Notes: a model not told the origin generated them from the letters alone. A DNA stretch of 64,000 bases from Rhizobium sp. BK316 (GCF_014193695.1 NZ_JACHZR010000002.1:558001-622000), one strand, 5' to 3'; positions 9,074-18,465 are shown, numbered from the stretch's first letter. Numbers and translations: made by a program.

Positions 9074-9541
9074 ATGTCGTACACGGCAAAAAATCTGACC
9101 CTGGGCGGAAGCGAACTCATCGCATTTCGTGTTGGCGATCAGGAATTCTGCGTGAACATCATGTCGGTTCGCGAGATCCGGGGCTGGACCCCGGCAACCG
9201 CGATGCCGCATTCGCCATCCCATATGATAGGCGTGATCAACCTGCGTGGTGCGGTGTTGCCGATCGTCGATCTGTCGGGCCGACTTGGCATGAAGCCGAC
9301 CGATCCGAGTGCCCGCCACGTCATCATCGTCGCCCAGGTCCGTCGCAAGGTGGTGGGTCTCCTGGTCGACGCGGTGTCCGACATTCTGACCGTCACCGAT
9401 GACGATATCCAGCCGACGCCCGAGGTCTCCTCCGACCTCGAGCGCCAGTTCGCTCGGGGAATTCTCGCCATCGATAAGCGAATGATCTGCCTGATCGAAC
9501 TCGAAGCCCTATTCCCCGAGACCGAAAGCGAAGCCGCATGA
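9074..9541 (+). CDS. cheW: Chemotaxis coupling protein CheW
   Basis: A 155-residue single CheW domain ([21 protein letters not shown], then [15 protein letters not shown], both hallmark segments). It links receptors to CheA in the array. It starts 6 bp after cheA and overlaps cheR by 4 bp (ATGA). The length and motifs are canonical. Confidence 0.95.
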   Translation: MSYTAKNLTLGGSELIAFRVGDQEFCVNIMSVREIRGWTPATAMPHSPSHMIGVINLRGAVLPIVDLSGRLGMKPTDPSARHVIIVAQVRRKVVGLLVDAVSDILTVTDDDIQPTPEVSSDLERQFARGILAIDKRMICLIELEALFPETESEAA

Positions 9542-10446
9542 ATGTACTGGGCGTAAAAGATCAGAGGCAGTCGACCGATGAGGTGCTGGCGAGCGGGGAA
9601 TACCCGCTGACACGCCGCGACCTCTCGGAAATCGCCGCCATGATCTATGCGGATGCCGGAATCTATCTCAACGAGACGAAAGCCTCGCTGGTCTATTCGC
9701 GTCTGTCGAAGCACATCCGCAACCTTGGCCTTTCAGGGTTTCGCGAATATTGCGAGCTTGTCGCCTCGCCGGCAGGTGCTGCCGCCCGGCGCGAGATGCT
9801 GTCGCACCTGACGACGAACTTCACGCGCTTCTTCCGCGAAAACCATCATTTCGAGCACTTGCGCGACCATGTGCTGCCCGATCTTCTGAACCGGGCGCGC
9901 GCCGGCGGCCGTGTCCGGATCTGGTCGGCTGCGTCCTCGGATGGGCAGGAGCCCTATTCGATCGCATTGACCGTTCTGTCAATGATGCCGAACGTTGCCG
10001 ACTACGACTTCAAGATTCTCGCGACCGATATCGATCCGAAGATCCTCGCAATCGCCCGGGCCGGCGCTTACGACGAGAACGCGCTGGAAACCGTCTCGCC
10101 TGCCATGCGTAAGCAATGGTTTACCGAGGTCGAGATTCAGGGACGCCGCAAGTTCCAGGTCGACGACCGCGTGAAGCGCATCATCACTTACAACGAGCTG
10201 AACCTGATGGCCCAATGGCCATTCAAGGGCAAGTTCGACGTCATCTTCTGTCGCAATGTCGTCATCTACTTCGACGAGCCGACGCAGATCAAGATCTGGC
10301 AGCGCTTCGCCGGCCTGCTGCCGGAGGGCGGCCATCTCTATATCGGCCACTCCGAGCGCGTCTCGGGCGAGGCCAAGCACGTCTTCGACAATATCGGTAT
10401 CACCACCTACCGCTATACGACCAAAGGTCTCGGGAGGAAGGCATGA
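9538..10446 (+). CDS. cheR: Chemoreceptor glutamate methyltransferase CheR
   Basis: A 302-residue protein. An N-terminal helical domain (about 25-95) is followed by an S-adenosylmethionine-dependent methyltransferase fold, with the SAM-binding start [18 protein letters not shown] and the conserved late motif [13 protein letters not shown]. It methylates Glu side chains of chemoreceptors for adaptation. It overlaps cheW and cheB, 4 bp each. The N-terminal 20 residues have no counterpart in the short enterobacterial enzyme. Confidence 0.95.
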   Translation: MNVLGVKDQRQSTDEVLASGEYPLTRRDLSEIAAMIYADAGIYLNETKASLVYSRLSKHIRNLGLSGFREYCELVASPAGAAARREMLSHLTTNFTRFFRENHHFEHLRDHVLPDLLNRARAGGRVRIWSAASSDGQEPYSIALTVLSMMPNVADYDFKILATDIDPKILAIARAGAYDENALETVSPAMRKQWFTEVEIQGRRKFQVDDRVKRIITYNELNLMAQWPFKGKFDVIFCRNVVIYFDEPTQIKIWQRFAGLLPEGGHLYIGHSERVSGEAKHVFDNIGITTYRYTTKGLGRKA

Positions 10447-11492
10447 GCGCTCCGGCAAGAGTACTCGTTGTTGACGACTCGCCGACCATGCGCGGCCTGA
10501 TTGCGGCCGTCCTGAGTTCGGATCCCGAAGTCAACGTCATAGGCCAGGCCGGCGACGCCCTGGAGGCGCGCGAGGCGATCAAGCGGCTGAACCCCGATGT
10601 CCTCACCCTGGATATCGAGATGCCGAACATGAACGGCCTCGACTTCCTCGAAAAGATCATGCGCCTGCGGCCCATGCCGGTGATCATGGTCTCGACCATG
10701 ACGCATCGCGGCGCGGAGGCGACACTTGCAGCTCTCGAAATCGGTGCCTTCGATTGCGTCGGCAAGCCGCAGCCGGGCGAGCCGCGCCCCTTCGGCGATC
10801 TTGCCGAGAAGGTAAAGGCTGCCGCCCGCACGCAGCGCAACTTCGCCCAACCGGCCAAGCCCGCTGCCGTCACGCCGCCACCCGCAGTCGCCGACTTCCG
10901 CGTCGGCCGCAAGATCGTGGCGATCGGTTCTTCGACCGGTGGCGTGGAAGCCCTGATCGCCGTGCTGCAGAAATTCCCGGCGAATTGCCCGCCGACCGTC
11001 ATTACCCAGCATATGCCGCCGACCTTCACCAGGAGCTTTGCCGAACGGCTGAACCGGCTCTGTGCGCCGGTCGTGGAGGAAGCGACCGACGGCGCCCGTC
11101 TGGAAATCGGCAAGGTCTACCTCGCGCCCGGTGGTGAGCGCCATCTGCAGGTTTCGAATACATCGGCGCCCTGCTGCCGATTGGTCGAGCGGGGGCCGGT
11201 CAATGGCCATCGCCCGTCGGTCGATGTGCTCTTCGATTCGGTTGCCGAACTCGCCGGGCGCAATGCCGTCGGTGTGATCCTCACCGGCATGGGTCGCGAT
11301 GGGGCTGCCGGGTTGTTGAAAATGCGACACGCAGGGGCAAGAACGCTCGGTCAGAACGAAAAAACCTGCGTTGTTTACGGAATGCCAAGAGTTGCCTACG
11401 AACTTGGCGCAGTTGAGCAGCAGCTTCCGCTGGCTGCCATCGGCGAGGAAATATTGAAAATGACAGCCGCCCGAAAGGAAGGGACCGAATAA
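10443..11492 (+). CDS. cheB: Protein-glutamate methylesterase CheB
   Basis: A 349-residue response-regulator enzyme. The receiver domain (1-125) has D11-D12 and phosphoacceptor D57 ([12 protein letters not shown]). A Pro/Ala linker leads to the methylesterase domain with the catalytic Ser in [11 protein letters not shown], the His in [12 protein letters not shown] and the Asp in [12 protein letters not shown]. Phosphorylation by CheA activates demethylation and deamidation of receptors. The start is the ATG overlapping the cheR stop. The cheY2 start overlaps its stop by one base (taATG). Confidence 0.95.
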   Translation: MSAPARVLVVDDSPTMRGLIAAVLSSDPEVNVIGQAGDALEAREAIKRLNPDVLTLDIEMPNMNGLDFLEKIMRLRPMPVIMVSTMTHRGAEATLAALEIGAFDCVGKPQPGEPRPFGDLAEKVKAAARTQRNFAQPAKPAAVTPPPAVADFRVGRKIVAIGSSTGGVEALIAVLQKFPANCPPTVITQHMPPTFTRSFAERLNRLCAPVVEEATDGARLEIGKVYLAPGGERHLQVSNTSAPCCRLVERGPVNGHRPSVDVLFDSVAELAGRNAVGVILTGMGRDGAAGLLKMRHAGARTLGQNEKTCVVYGMPRVAYELGAVEQQLPLAAIGEEILKMTAARKEGTE

Positions 11493-11881
11493 TGTCGATC
11501 GCGGAGAAAATCAAAGTTCTGATCGTTGACGATCAGGTGACCAGCCGCCTGCTGCTCAGCGACGCACTGACGCAGCTCGGCTTCAAGCAGATCACCGCTG
11601 CCGGTGACGGCGAGCAGGGTATGAAGATCATGACGGAGCAGCCCCACCACCTCGTGATCTCGGATTTCAATATGCCGAAGATGGACGGCATCGGCTTCCT
11701 GCAGGCCGTGCGCAGCAATCCGAACACCAAAAAGGCGGCCTTCATCATCCTCACCGCACAGGGCGACCGTGCGCTGGTGACGAAAGCTGCCCAGCTCGGC
11801 GCAAACAACGTTCTGGCGAAGCCCTTCACCATCGAAAAGATGAAAGCGGCTATCGAAGCCGTGTTTGGAGCCCTGAAATGA
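11492..11881 (+). CDS. cheY2: Chemotaxis response regulator CheY2 (motor-binding)
   Basis: A 129-residue receiver domain with D13-D14, phosphoacceptor D58 ([12 protein letters not shown]), switch Thr in FIILTAQ and the invariant Lys in LAKPF. In S. meliloti CheY2-P is the main regulator that slows flagellar rotation. The position between cheB and cheD, and its greater distance in sequence from CheY1, support the assignment. The stop overlaps the cheD start (ATGA). Confidence 0.93.
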   Translation: MSIAEKIKVLIVDDQVTSRLLLSDALTQLGFKQITAAGDGEQGMKIMTEQPHHLVISDFNMPKMDGIGFLQAVRSNPNTKKAAFIILTAQGDRALVTKAAQLGANNVLAKPFTIEKMKAAIEAVFGALK

Positions 11882-12432
11882 TCACTGAGGGTGCGGCCCG
11901 CCGCGTGCACATCATTCAGGGTGAATACAAGGTCTTGAGCGACCCGGATGCGGTGCTTTCGACCATCCTTGGTTCGTGCGTGGCAGCCTGCCTCAGAGAT
12001 CCCGTCGCAGGTGTCGGCGGCATGAACCACTTCCTGCTGCCGGGGACAGGCAACACCCCGATGACCGGCGGCGATGCCACGCGCTACGGCGTGCATCTCA
12101 TGGAACTGCTGATCAACGGCCTCCTGAAAAAGGGCGCGCGGCGCGACCGGCTGGAGGCCAAGATATTCGGAGGAGCGAAGACGATCTCGACATTCTCGAA
12201 TGTCGGCGAGCAGAACGCAGCCTTCGCCATGCAGTTCCTTCGGGATGAAGGCATTCCGGTGGTCAGCTCCAGCACAGGCGGTGAGCATGGACGAAAGATC
12301 GAATATTGGCCGGTGTCCGGCCGTGCCCGGCAATACCCCCTGACCGGTGCCGAAACCCAGAGAACTGTCGCTCTCGAGCAGCGTCCCGCCGCTCCGCAGA
12401 AGCCCGCCGAGACCAGTATCGAATTCTTTTAA
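11878..12432 (+). CDS. cheD: Chemoreceptor glutamine deamidase CheD
   Basis: A 184-residue protein. The CheD signature is clear, with catalytic Cys34 in [12 protein letters not shown] and His51 in [11 protein letters not shown]. It deamidates Gln residues on receptors and, in other bacteria, helps a CheC phosphatase; no cheC is visible in this window. The C-terminal 25 residues are a Pro/Glu-rich tail. It overlaps cheY2 by 4 bp, and cheT follows after 15 bp. Confidence 0.93.
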   Translation: MITEGAARRVHIIQGEYKVLSDPDAVLSTILGSCVAACLRDPVAGVGGMNHFLLPGTGNTPMTGGDATRYGVHLMELLINGLLKKGARRDRLEAKIFGGAKTISTFSNVGEQNAAFAMQFLRDEGIPVVSSSTGGEHGRKIEYWPVSGRARQYPLTGAETQRTVALEQRPAAPQKPAETSIEFF

Positions 12433-12447
12433 TGGCGAGGATTTTAT

Positions 12448-12837
12448 ATGACTTTTACACCGATAATCGAGCCGCCATCGCCGGTAGAGGCGCTAAGCGA
12501 CGTATTGATGCGCATTGTCTCCGAGCTTCACGACGTGGCCTACCTGATGGAGCGGATCGAACCCCAGCTGATCGAACTGGGCGGCTCGGAAATCCTGAAT
12601 TCCCCTGACAGCATGAAGGTGATGCAGGGCATCGATCTCGCCGTACAGAAATCGCGGGGTCTCGCTGAATTCATCGACACCATCACCGGTGAAATTCCGC
12701 AGAACTGGTCGATCGATGTCGCCACCGCACTCAGCCTCGTCAAGCTTGCCGAAATGCAGAAAGCTCTCGGTGGCGGTACCCGTCACGGCCACTCCCAGCC
12801 GCTCAGCAAGGCGGCCGGCGACTTCGATTTCTTCTAG
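12448..12837 (+). CDS. cheT: CheT, probable CheZ-like phosphatase at the end of the che operon
   Basis: A 129-residue, mostly helical protein, found in rhizobia at this position and named cheT in S. meliloti. Residues 55-77 contain GIDLAVQKSRGLAEFID. D63 and Q67 form the D-x-x-x-Q arrangement that provides the active-site Asp and Gln of CheZ, and the neighbouring residues resemble the CheZ helix. After a flexible Gly/His/Ser segment the protein ends in an acidic-aromatic peptide (AGDFDFF), reminiscent of the CheZ tail that binds CheY. I infer a CheY phosphatase or CheY-binding role; the fold cannot be proven from sequence by eye. It is separated from fliF by 114 bp. Confidence 0.8.
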   Translation: MTFTPIIEPPSPVEALSDVLMRIVSELHDVAYLMERIEPQLIELGGSEILNSPDSMKVMQGIDLAVQKSRGLAEFIDTITGEIPQNWSIDVATALSLVKLAEMQKALGGGTRHGHSQPLSKAAGDFDFF

Positions 12838-12951
12838 CATCGCAATTCATTCCCGCATGCGCCGAACGAAACGCTCGCACAAGTTTCGGCGTCTATTCGT
12901 CAAATGAGGCAATAAGCCTGCTTTGTCTTTGACGGATCGTGCGAGAACAGA

Positions 12952-14646
12952 ATGAATCTGTTAAATCAATTAGTTCAGATTATTAAGAACTTTGGTTCGC
13001 TTGGGCGGACGCGTTTGATGATCCTTGGTGGGGTCGGCGCCGCTTCCATCGCAATCATCCTGGCGGCGGCCATTTTCGTCAACAAACCGGCCCAGGAAAC
13101 GCTTTATGTCGGCCTGGAGACGCCCGATCTCAACCAGATCAGCATGGCGCTCGCCGAAAGCAACATCGATTTTCAGGTCGGAACAGACGGTTCAAGCATC
13201 ACCGTACCGGCCGGCATGACGGGCAAGGCCCGCCTGTTGCTTGCCGAACGCGGCCTGCCGAACAGCGCTAACGCCGGTTACGAGCTCTTCGACAATGTCG
13301 GTTCGCTCGGCCTCACCTCCTTCATGCAGGAAGTGACCCGCGTCCGTGCTCTCGAAGGTGAAGTCGGCCGCACCATTCAGTCGATCTCCGGCATCACCGC
13401 CGCACGTGTCCACATCGTCATGCCCGAGGTCGGCAATTTCCGTAAGGCCGAACAAAAGCCGACGGCATCCGTCATGATTCGCGCCAGTGCCGCGACGGGG
13501 CGAAACGCCGCCACCTCGATCCGTCACCTCGTCGCCTCGGCCGTGCCGGGGCTTGATGTCGATGACGTGACGATCCTCGATTCCGCCGGCCAGCTTCTTG
13601 CTTCCGGCGACGAAGCCAGCAACAGTATGCTGAACCGCTCGCTCAGTATCGTCCAGAACGTCCAGCAGGAAGTCGAATCGAATATCGACAAGGCGCTCGC
13701 ACCCTTCCTCGGCATGGATAACTTCCGCTCCAGCGTAACGGCCAACCTCAACACAGACGCCCAGCAGATCCAGGAAACTACCTACGATCCGGAATCCAAA
13801 GTCGAGCGCTCGGTCCGCTCCACGAAGGAAAACGCCCAGTCCCAGCAGCGTCAGTCTGACAATGCGACGACGGTCGAGCAGAACATTCCACAAGCAGCAC
13901 CTGATGCCGGTGGCGCCAATGGTCCGCAGTCTGAGGACAAGTCCGACAAGCGCGAAGAGCAGACCAACTACGAAATCAACAGCAAGACCACGGCCACGAC
14001 GCGCAGCGCATACCGGGTCGAAAAGCTCTCGGTCGCCGTCGTCGTCAACAAGGGCCGCATCGCCAAGATGGTCGGCGAACCGGCTGACCAGGCCAAGATC
14101 GACGCCTACCTCGCTGAAATGCAGAAGATCGTTACTTCGGCCGCTGGTCTCGACACGAATCGCGGCGATGTGGTTACCGTCACGGCGATGGACTTCCTTG
14201 AGAACCAGCTTCTCGACGATGCGAATGGCGGCGTCCATGTCATGGATATTCTGAGCCGCAACCTCGCCGGTATCATCAACTCGTTGGCCTTCGTTGCAGT
14301 TGCCTTCGTGGTGGTCTGGCTGGGCGTGCGCCCCCTCATCCGCACCGTCAACGGCTCGGGCTCCTCCTCCGCAGTGCTCGGCGACGCCACTCCCGAATCG
14401 GCTGGTTTGGAACTGCCGGACTTCGCGCCGGCGGGCGCTTCTTCGGGCGGCGCGCTCATGGATGGCTTCGGCTCCGACTTCGGCTTCGACAGCACCGAGG
14501 ATCTGCTCAGCCTCGGCGACGATGACGGCAACTTCAACCGCCGGGTCAAGGAAGGTCCGGAACGCAAGCTTGCTCGCATGGTGGAGATCAACGAGGAGCG
14601 CGCCGCGAAGATCCTCAGGAAATGGGCGATCGACGAAGCAGCATGA
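12952..14646 (+). CDS. fliF: Flagellar M-ring protein FliF
   Basis: A 564-residue inner-membrane protein. The first transmembrane helix lies at residues about 22-44 (MILGGVGAASIAIILAAAIF). The periplasmic ring-building motifs start with ETLYVGLETPDLNQI, and SVMIRASAATGR leads the second. A low-complexity loop (about 290-345, rich in Gln, Ser and Asp) is followed by the second helix (NSLAFVAVAFVVVWLGV). The cytoplasmic tail, about 85 residues, ends in the FliG-binding segment (RKLARMVEINEERAAKILRKW). It forms the MS ring, the base for the export apparatus and C ring. An intrinsic terminator follows directly. Confidence 0.96.
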   Translation: MNLLNQLVQIIKNFGSLGRTRLMILGGVGAASIAIILAAAIFVNKPAQETLYVGLETPDLNQISMALAESNIDFQVGTDGSSITVPAGMTGKARLLLAERGLPNSANAGYELFDNVGSLGLTSFMQEVTRVRALEGEVGRTIQSISGITAARVHIVMPEVGNFRKAEQKPTASVMIRASAATGRNAATSIRHLVASAVPGLDVDDVTILDSAGQLLASGDEASNSMLNRSLSIVQNVQQEVESNIDKALAPFLGMDNFRSSVTANLNTDAQQIQETTYDPESKVERSVRSTKENAQSQQRQSDNATTVEQNIPQAAPDAGGANGPQSEDKSDKREEQTNYEINSKTTATTRSAYRVEKLSVAVVVNKGRIAKMVGEPADQAKIDAYLAEMQKIVTSAAGLDTNRGDVVTVTAMDFLENQLLDDANGGVHVMDILSRNLAGIINSLAFVAVAFVVVWLGVRPLIRTVNGSGSSSAVLGDATPESAGLELPDFAPAGASSGGALMDGFGSDFGFDSTEDLLSLGDDDGNFNRRVKEGPERKLARMVEINEERAAKILRKWAIDEAA

Positions 14647-14648
14647 TG

Positions 14649-14672
14649 AAAAGGCCGGGAAACCGGCCTTTT
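14649..14672 (+). terminator. Rho-independent terminator after fliF
   Basis: A perfect 10-bp stem (AAAAGGCCGG / CCGGCCTTTT) with a GAAA tetraloop, followed by a T-rich run (ttcttttctt). It starts 3 bp after the fliF stop and ends the che-fliF transcription block. Confidence 0.85.
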
Positions 14673-14679
14673 CTTTTCT

Positions 14680-15288
14680 TAGCTGTGGATACATCAATCG
14701 GTAACAAGAACGTGACCCATGATCGCAGCCGGCTCTTAAAGAGTCGGTTTCTCTATGACAGAGAATTCGGATGTAGAGATCGCCGGGCAGCGGGATGGCG
14801 TCGTTCGCATGAGGCTCAAGCCTTGCATAGGGTGGGCGACATGAGTATTTCTACAGTAGAACAATAGTTCGTTGCTTTTGTGCGTTTGAGATTTGCTTTC
14901 GCCGGGCATTCGATTGCGGCACGCCCCCGGTCGGAACTGTGACAATTACGTCATTCAGATCGATAATTCCGCTCAGCGTCACTCGCGCATAAGGCGAGGA
15001 ACGTTGCGGCCAATGCCAGAATCATCCTAGTTTATATATCTTCGCGAGAGTGGAGTGGTGATCGAATCACTGCATGGAAAGTCGCAAAAGTAAATCCCCA
15101 GAAGTCGGAGATGGTGATTTACGATGGTTGGCTTACCCTCAAGTGATTCGAAGTGGGATTCGTGTGGGGCATGTGTTTGAATCCCTTTCACAAAAACAGA
15201 ACTTCTTTGCGAGAACCGACAGTTTCTCAGCCGCAGGTCACTGCCAATGGATATGGACATATTTCAGGCGAATAAAGGCGAGAAGCAG
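14680..15288 (+). promoter_or_regulatory. Long regulatory region upstream of visN
   Basis: About 600 bp with lower GC and no convincing gene. I see an inverted repeat GTGAT-CGA-ATCAC at 15058-15070, GTAAATC/GATTTAC arms at 15090-15096 and 15116-15122, and related GTGATT elements at 15113-15118 and 15143-15148. The clustering suggests binding sites for regulators of the visNR master operon. No -10/-35 pair was assigned. Confidence 0.35.
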
Positions 15289-15993
15289 ATGGCGAACTTC
15301 CTAGGCGCCAATGTGCCGGATCTTCAGCCGCGCGACGAACTGATCGATCGCCTGCGCGTCATTGCTGAGACCGGCAAGCTGCAGGCCGGCCTGCGGGCGC
15401 TGACCGACTATGTCGGTGCCATGCATTATCTGATGGCGCGCTGCGACCTCATCCAGGAAAGCGGTCTGGACTTTATCGTTTCGTCTGACTGGCCCTTCGA
15501 TCTGGTGAAGGATGTCGCCAATGACCTGGTTGCCGGTTATGCGCGCTCGACGGAGTTCGAGAAGTGCATGCAGGTATTGCAACCGGGCTTTGCGCTTCTG
15601 CCGGAGAGCGCCGACGTGCCGCATGGCGCCAGCCGGCAATATTGCTCTCTGACCCTCAATGTCGGCCGCTCTCGGTTGGTGCTGATGTTCCTGTTCAGGG
15701 AAGGCGTCGTTCTGTCGCCGGAACGTCTTCGGGACGTAGGCCTCCTGGCGGGCTATTTCGCAAGCTTCCTTCGGTGCGGGGGCACGAAGGTCGATCGCGA
15801 TTTCGAACTGACGGACCGAGAGTTGGAATGCCTCTTCTGGATTGCGGAAGGCAAGACGAGCGACGAGATCGCCATGATCCTCGGCATCTCCCGGAATACC
15901 ATCAATAATTACATCACCAGTGTGATGCGGAAGACTGCAACGAAGACTCGTTCCGAGGCGATAGCCTTCGCCGTTCGCAACAATCTCGTTTGA
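15289..15993 (+). CDS. visN: LuxR-family motility master regulator VisN
   Basis: A 234-residue protein from the ATG at 15289. The N-terminal autoinducer-binding-like domain (about 10-160) is followed by a LuxR/NarL helix-turn-helix (LTDRELECLFWIAEGKTSDE, then ILGISRNTINNYI). In S. meliloti VisN and VisR act together, probably as a heterodimer, as class I activators of rem and thereby of all flagellar and che genes. I chose 15289 because GAGAAG stands just upstream; an in-frame ATG at 15247 would add 14 residues but has no ribosome binding site. It is followed by visR with an 8-bp gap. Confidence 0.9.
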   Translation: MANFLGANVPDLQPRDELIDRLRVIAETGKLQAGLRALTDYVGAMHYLMARCDLIQESGLDFIVSSDWPFDLVKDVANDLVAGYARSTEFEKCMQVLQPGFALLPESADVPHGASRQYCSLTLNVGRSRLVLMFLFREGVVLSPERLRDVGLLAGYFASFLRCGGTKVDRDFELTDRELECLFWIAEGKTSDEIAMILGISRNTINNYITSVMRKTATKTRSEAIAFAVRNNLV

Positions 15994-16001
15994 GGGGAAT
16001 T

Positions 16002-16748
16002 ATGGGGCATCAACCAGGCAGGGTGATAAGCAATACGGACCAGATGCGCATGGTACGTGTGAACAGGATTTCCAGCCGGTCTGACCTTTTCCCGCGCCTG
16101 ATTGCCATGCAGAAGCTCGCGGATACGCAGGGTTTCGCCGTCTTTCGTGTCAGCGGCTCCGGTGTGCCGGCAAAGCAGCGACTGATCTGCGAGCTGGAGA
16201 ACTGGGGTCCCTCGAATGCCGGCTTCGGCAAGGCCTTCATCGATGCCTATGGCGAGGCGCTGCTCGACCATATCGATCGTTCGCTGTTGCCGTTGTTCTG
16301 GGCCGGGAGCCACGACAGCGCGGCTCCAGGCCCTGCCGACTTCTCACCTTTCATGGTGAGGCTGAAAGATGGCATGGTGCCTTTCTCCGGTCTTGCTTTT
16401 CCGGTGCGCCTCGGCGCCATCGGCAACGGCTTCGTGCTCTTCACCGGCGATGAAATCGATCCTCAGAGCGATACGATCATCGAGCTGCACGGCCGGTGCT
16501 GCAATGTCATGATGGATCTGCTGTCCCTCGATGAGCGGCGTGCGGCGGCGAGCGAAGCACTGAGTGAGCGCGAGATCGCCTGCCTTCAGCTCGCTGGTGA
16601 TGGTCGTATCAGCGAAGAAATCGCCGACAAGCTCGGCCTGTCCGTCCATACGGTGAACGCCTATCTCGGCTCGGCAACCATCAAGCTCGATTCGGTCAAC
16701 CGCATCCAGGCGATCGCCAAGGCGATACGTTTGGGTTACATTAGCTGA
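16002..16748 (+). CDS. visR: LuxR-family motility master regulator VisR
   Basis: A 248-residue partner of VisN with the same layout: a sensory domain, then a LuxR-type helix-turn-helix (LSEREIACLQLAGDGRISEE, KLGLSVHTVNAYL). The start at 16002 has a strong AGGGGA site; an overlapping TTG at 15990 is less likely. VisNR are required for transcription of rem. It converges with the unknown minus-strand gene at 16808. Confidence 0.9.
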   Translation: MGHQPGRVISNTDQMRMVRVNRISSRSDLFPRLIAMQKLADTQGFAVFRVSGSGVPAKQRLICELENWGPSNAGFGKAFIDAYGEALLDHIDRSLLPLFWAGSHDSAAPGPADFSPFMVRLKDGMVPFSGLAFPVRLGAIGNGFVLFTGDEIDPQSDTIIELHGRCCNVMMDLLSLDERRAAASEALSEREIACLQLAGDGRISEEIADKLGLSVHTVNAYLGSATIKLDSVNRIQAIAKAIRLGYIS

Positions 16749-16755
16749 CACAGCA

Positions 16756-16782
16756 AGGCCCGGTGCCTTGCGGACCGGGCCT
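16756..16782. terminator. GC-rich hairpin between the convergent visR and 16808 genes
   Basis: A 9-bp perfect stem (AGGCCCGGT / ACCGGGCCT) with a 9-nt loop, 8 bp after the visR stop. There is no clear T run on either side, so it may be a weak bidirectional terminator or an mRNA 3' end protector. Confidence 0.5.
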
Positions 16783-16807
16783 GATATTCCCAGGCGGAAA
16801 AAGTGCT

Positions 16808-17248
16808 TTAGCCGGCGAGCGCCTGCGGCTTCGCCACGATATAGCGCGCTTCGTGCAGGCTCCTTTGGAGAAAAGCCGTGTTTGCGTCCGGATCGCTGGA
16901 AGCGTTCTGGAAGGAAATATGATTGATCTCGATGCCGGCGTGGTCTTCTGCCAGCGTCAGTTGCGCATAGACGGTCACGCCGCGCGGCTTGATTTCGAGA
17001 TCCAGCACAACTTCGGGCTTGCCACCCCATTCCAGCGTATAATTTCCACCCAGGCCGAAGTTGACAGTGCCAGGATGGAAAAACAGTTCCGCCGCGGAAG
17101 CGACGAGGTCGGCGAGATTGCCGTAATACTCGAAACGCAGCAGAGAAATGAGATCGGATGCATCCAGAAGCCTGAGCTCGGTTGCGACCGGGCTGATCGC
17201 TTCTGCAAGGATTTTTTCACGCTGGGCAGAGTAGGGGCATTTTTTCAT
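16808..17248 (-). CDS. Conserved rhizobial flagellar-locus protein of unknown function
   Basis: A 146-residue soluble protein without signal peptide or membrane segment. It alternates helical parts (residues 5-60) with a beta-rich centre (NYTLEWGGKPEVVLDLEIKP, GVTVYAQLTL, GIEINHISF) and ends in a helix. It lies 5 bp downstream of flhB on the same strand, at the end of the motA-fliM-fliN-fliG-flhB series, so a motility-related job is likely. I do not recognise the family and propose no function. Confidence 0.75.
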   Translation of the reverse strand: MKKCPYSAQREKILAEAISPVATELRLLDASDLISLLRFEYYGNLADLVASAAELFFHPGTVNFGLGGNYTLEWGGKPEVVLDLEIKPRGVTVYAQLTLAEDHAGIEINHISFQNASSDPDANTAFLQRSLHEARYIVAKPQALAG

Positions 17249-17253
17249 TCGAC

Positions 17254-18333
17254 TTATCTTACCCGTTTGTTCTTGGCCTCCGCGGCGTAAACCCGATGAA
17301 TGAGTTCCGCGACGGCCTTATAGAAGACTGACGGTATGACACTATCCACCGAGACTTGCGCAAACATGGAGCGTGCGAGAGGTGGATCCTCGAACACGGG
17401 GATGTTGTTCTCTTCGGCGATCTCCCTGATTTTCAACGCAATAAGGTCCTGGCCCTTGGCAAGGACGACCGGCGCATCGTTTTCCTCGCGTACGTAACGC
17501 AGCGCCACGGCATAGTGGGTCGGGTTGGCGATGACGAGGGTGGCGCGCTGGACGCTGGAGATCATGCGCCGGCGGGCGCGGTCACGCATGACGGAGCGCT
17601 GCCTGCTCTTGACGAAGGGGTCGCCCTGCGACTGCTTGTTTTCTTCCTTCACCTCGTGCTTCGTCATCTTCAGCTCGGTGAACCAATGATACCGCGTCCA
17701 GAAGACGTCGGCGATGGCGACGATAGCGGTGGCGACCAGCATGACGATGATGATCTTGCGCATCGCCGTCATCATGCGAACCATGATCGTCTGCGGATCC
17801 GAGAACATCGCATCGATCGAGCCGAAATATTCGCTTCTGAGGACGAAGAAGAGAATCACCCCGACGACGACCACCTTGAAGAGCGATTTACCAAATTCGA
17901 CGAGGCCCTGGAGGCTGAAGAGCCGCGACCATCCCTTGATCGCTGAAATACGCGAGGCCTGTGGACGAATGCGTTCGAGAACCGGCGTCGGCAGATTCTG
18001 AAAGACGGACGAGGCGATACCGAACACCATGAACATGATGAAGGCAGGGGCCAGAAACGCAGCCACGGCCCAGCCGAGCTTCGCAAAGAGCGAGAGGACG
18101 TCAGGCCCGGTTTCGATCTTCCACTGGTCCGGCTGCTCAAAGATGTCGCGCAGGGTTTCGGCCATGTGTGACGTTGCGTTTGGAAGGAAGAAGACGAGAT
18201 AGATGAAGGTCGCCAGAATCGTCGCGAAGATCGAGATTTCACGCGAGTGGGGGGTATTACCTTTTTCGGCGGCATCCGACCGCTTTTTCGCGGTCGGGGC
18301 TTCTGTTTTGCTGTCCTTGTCTTCATCGGCCAA
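17254..18333 (-). CDS. flhB: Flagellar export-gate switch protein FlhB
   Basis: A 359-residue inner-membrane protein. The cytosolic N-terminus ([17 protein letters not shown]) is followed by four hydrophobic helices between residues about 35 and 215, then a cytosolic domain with the autocleavage site NPTH at 270-273. Cleavage between Asn and Pro switches export from rod/hook to filament substrates. The length is typical. It is the fifth gene of the minus-strand series, with a terminator-like hairpin 26 bp upstream of its start. Confidence 0.95.
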   Translation of the reverse strand: MADEDKDSKTEAPTAKKRSDAAEKGNTPHSREISIFATILATFIYLVFFLPNATSHMAETLRDIFEQPDQWKIETGPDVLSLFAKLGWAVAAFLAPAFIMFMVFGIASSVFQNLPTPVLERIRPQASRISAIKGWSRLFSLQGLVEFGKSLFKVVVVGVILFFVLRSEYFGSIDAMFSDPQTIMVRMMTAMRKIIIVMLVATAIVAIADVFWTRYHWFTELKMTKHEVKEENKQSQGDPFVKSRQRSVMRDRARRRMISSVQRATLVIANPTHYAVALRYVREENDAPVVLAKGQDLIALKIREIAEENNIPVFEDPPLARSMFAQVSVDSVIPSVFYKAVAELIHRVYAAEAKNKRVR

Positions 18334-18358
18334 ATGCGCGGCCCTCCGTCAAAGAAAA

Positions 18359-18381
18359 AGGCCGCTGCTGGAGTGCGGCCT
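18359..18381 (-). terminator. Terminator-like hairpin between fliG and flhB
   Basis: Read on the minus strand, arms AGGCCGC and GCGGCCT enclose a 9-nt loop and are followed by a T-rich tract (TTTTTCTTT). It lies about 85 bp after the fliG stop and 26 bp before the flhB start. It could attenuate transcription from the motA-fliG series into flhB. Confidence 0.6.
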
Positions 18382-18465
18382 GTTTCCATGAAGGGTAGTC
18401 TTGTGCCTGCTGCCGATCAACCGCTGCCTTGCCGGCGAACGGTCTTGTCAACAACTGCGACGGCT

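Noticed and set aside
7004..9319. A 771-codon open frame on the minus strand opposite cheA and cheW (similar ones opposite flhA and the antiporter gene).
   Set aside because: Antisense shadow of a GC-rich gene: the composition (Asp, Arg, His and Gly repeats) shows no domain, and the opposite strand holds a complete, conserved gene.
12860..12891. Inverted repeat CGCCGAA/TTCGGCG between cheT and fliF as a terminator.
   Set aside because: The loop is 18 nt and there is no T run; fliF is probably transcribed through from the che operon or from a nearby promoter.
15074..15304. A small open frame upstream of visN as a gene.
   Set aside because: No ribosome binding site and an unlikely composition; it overlaps the visN start, and the region looks regulatory.
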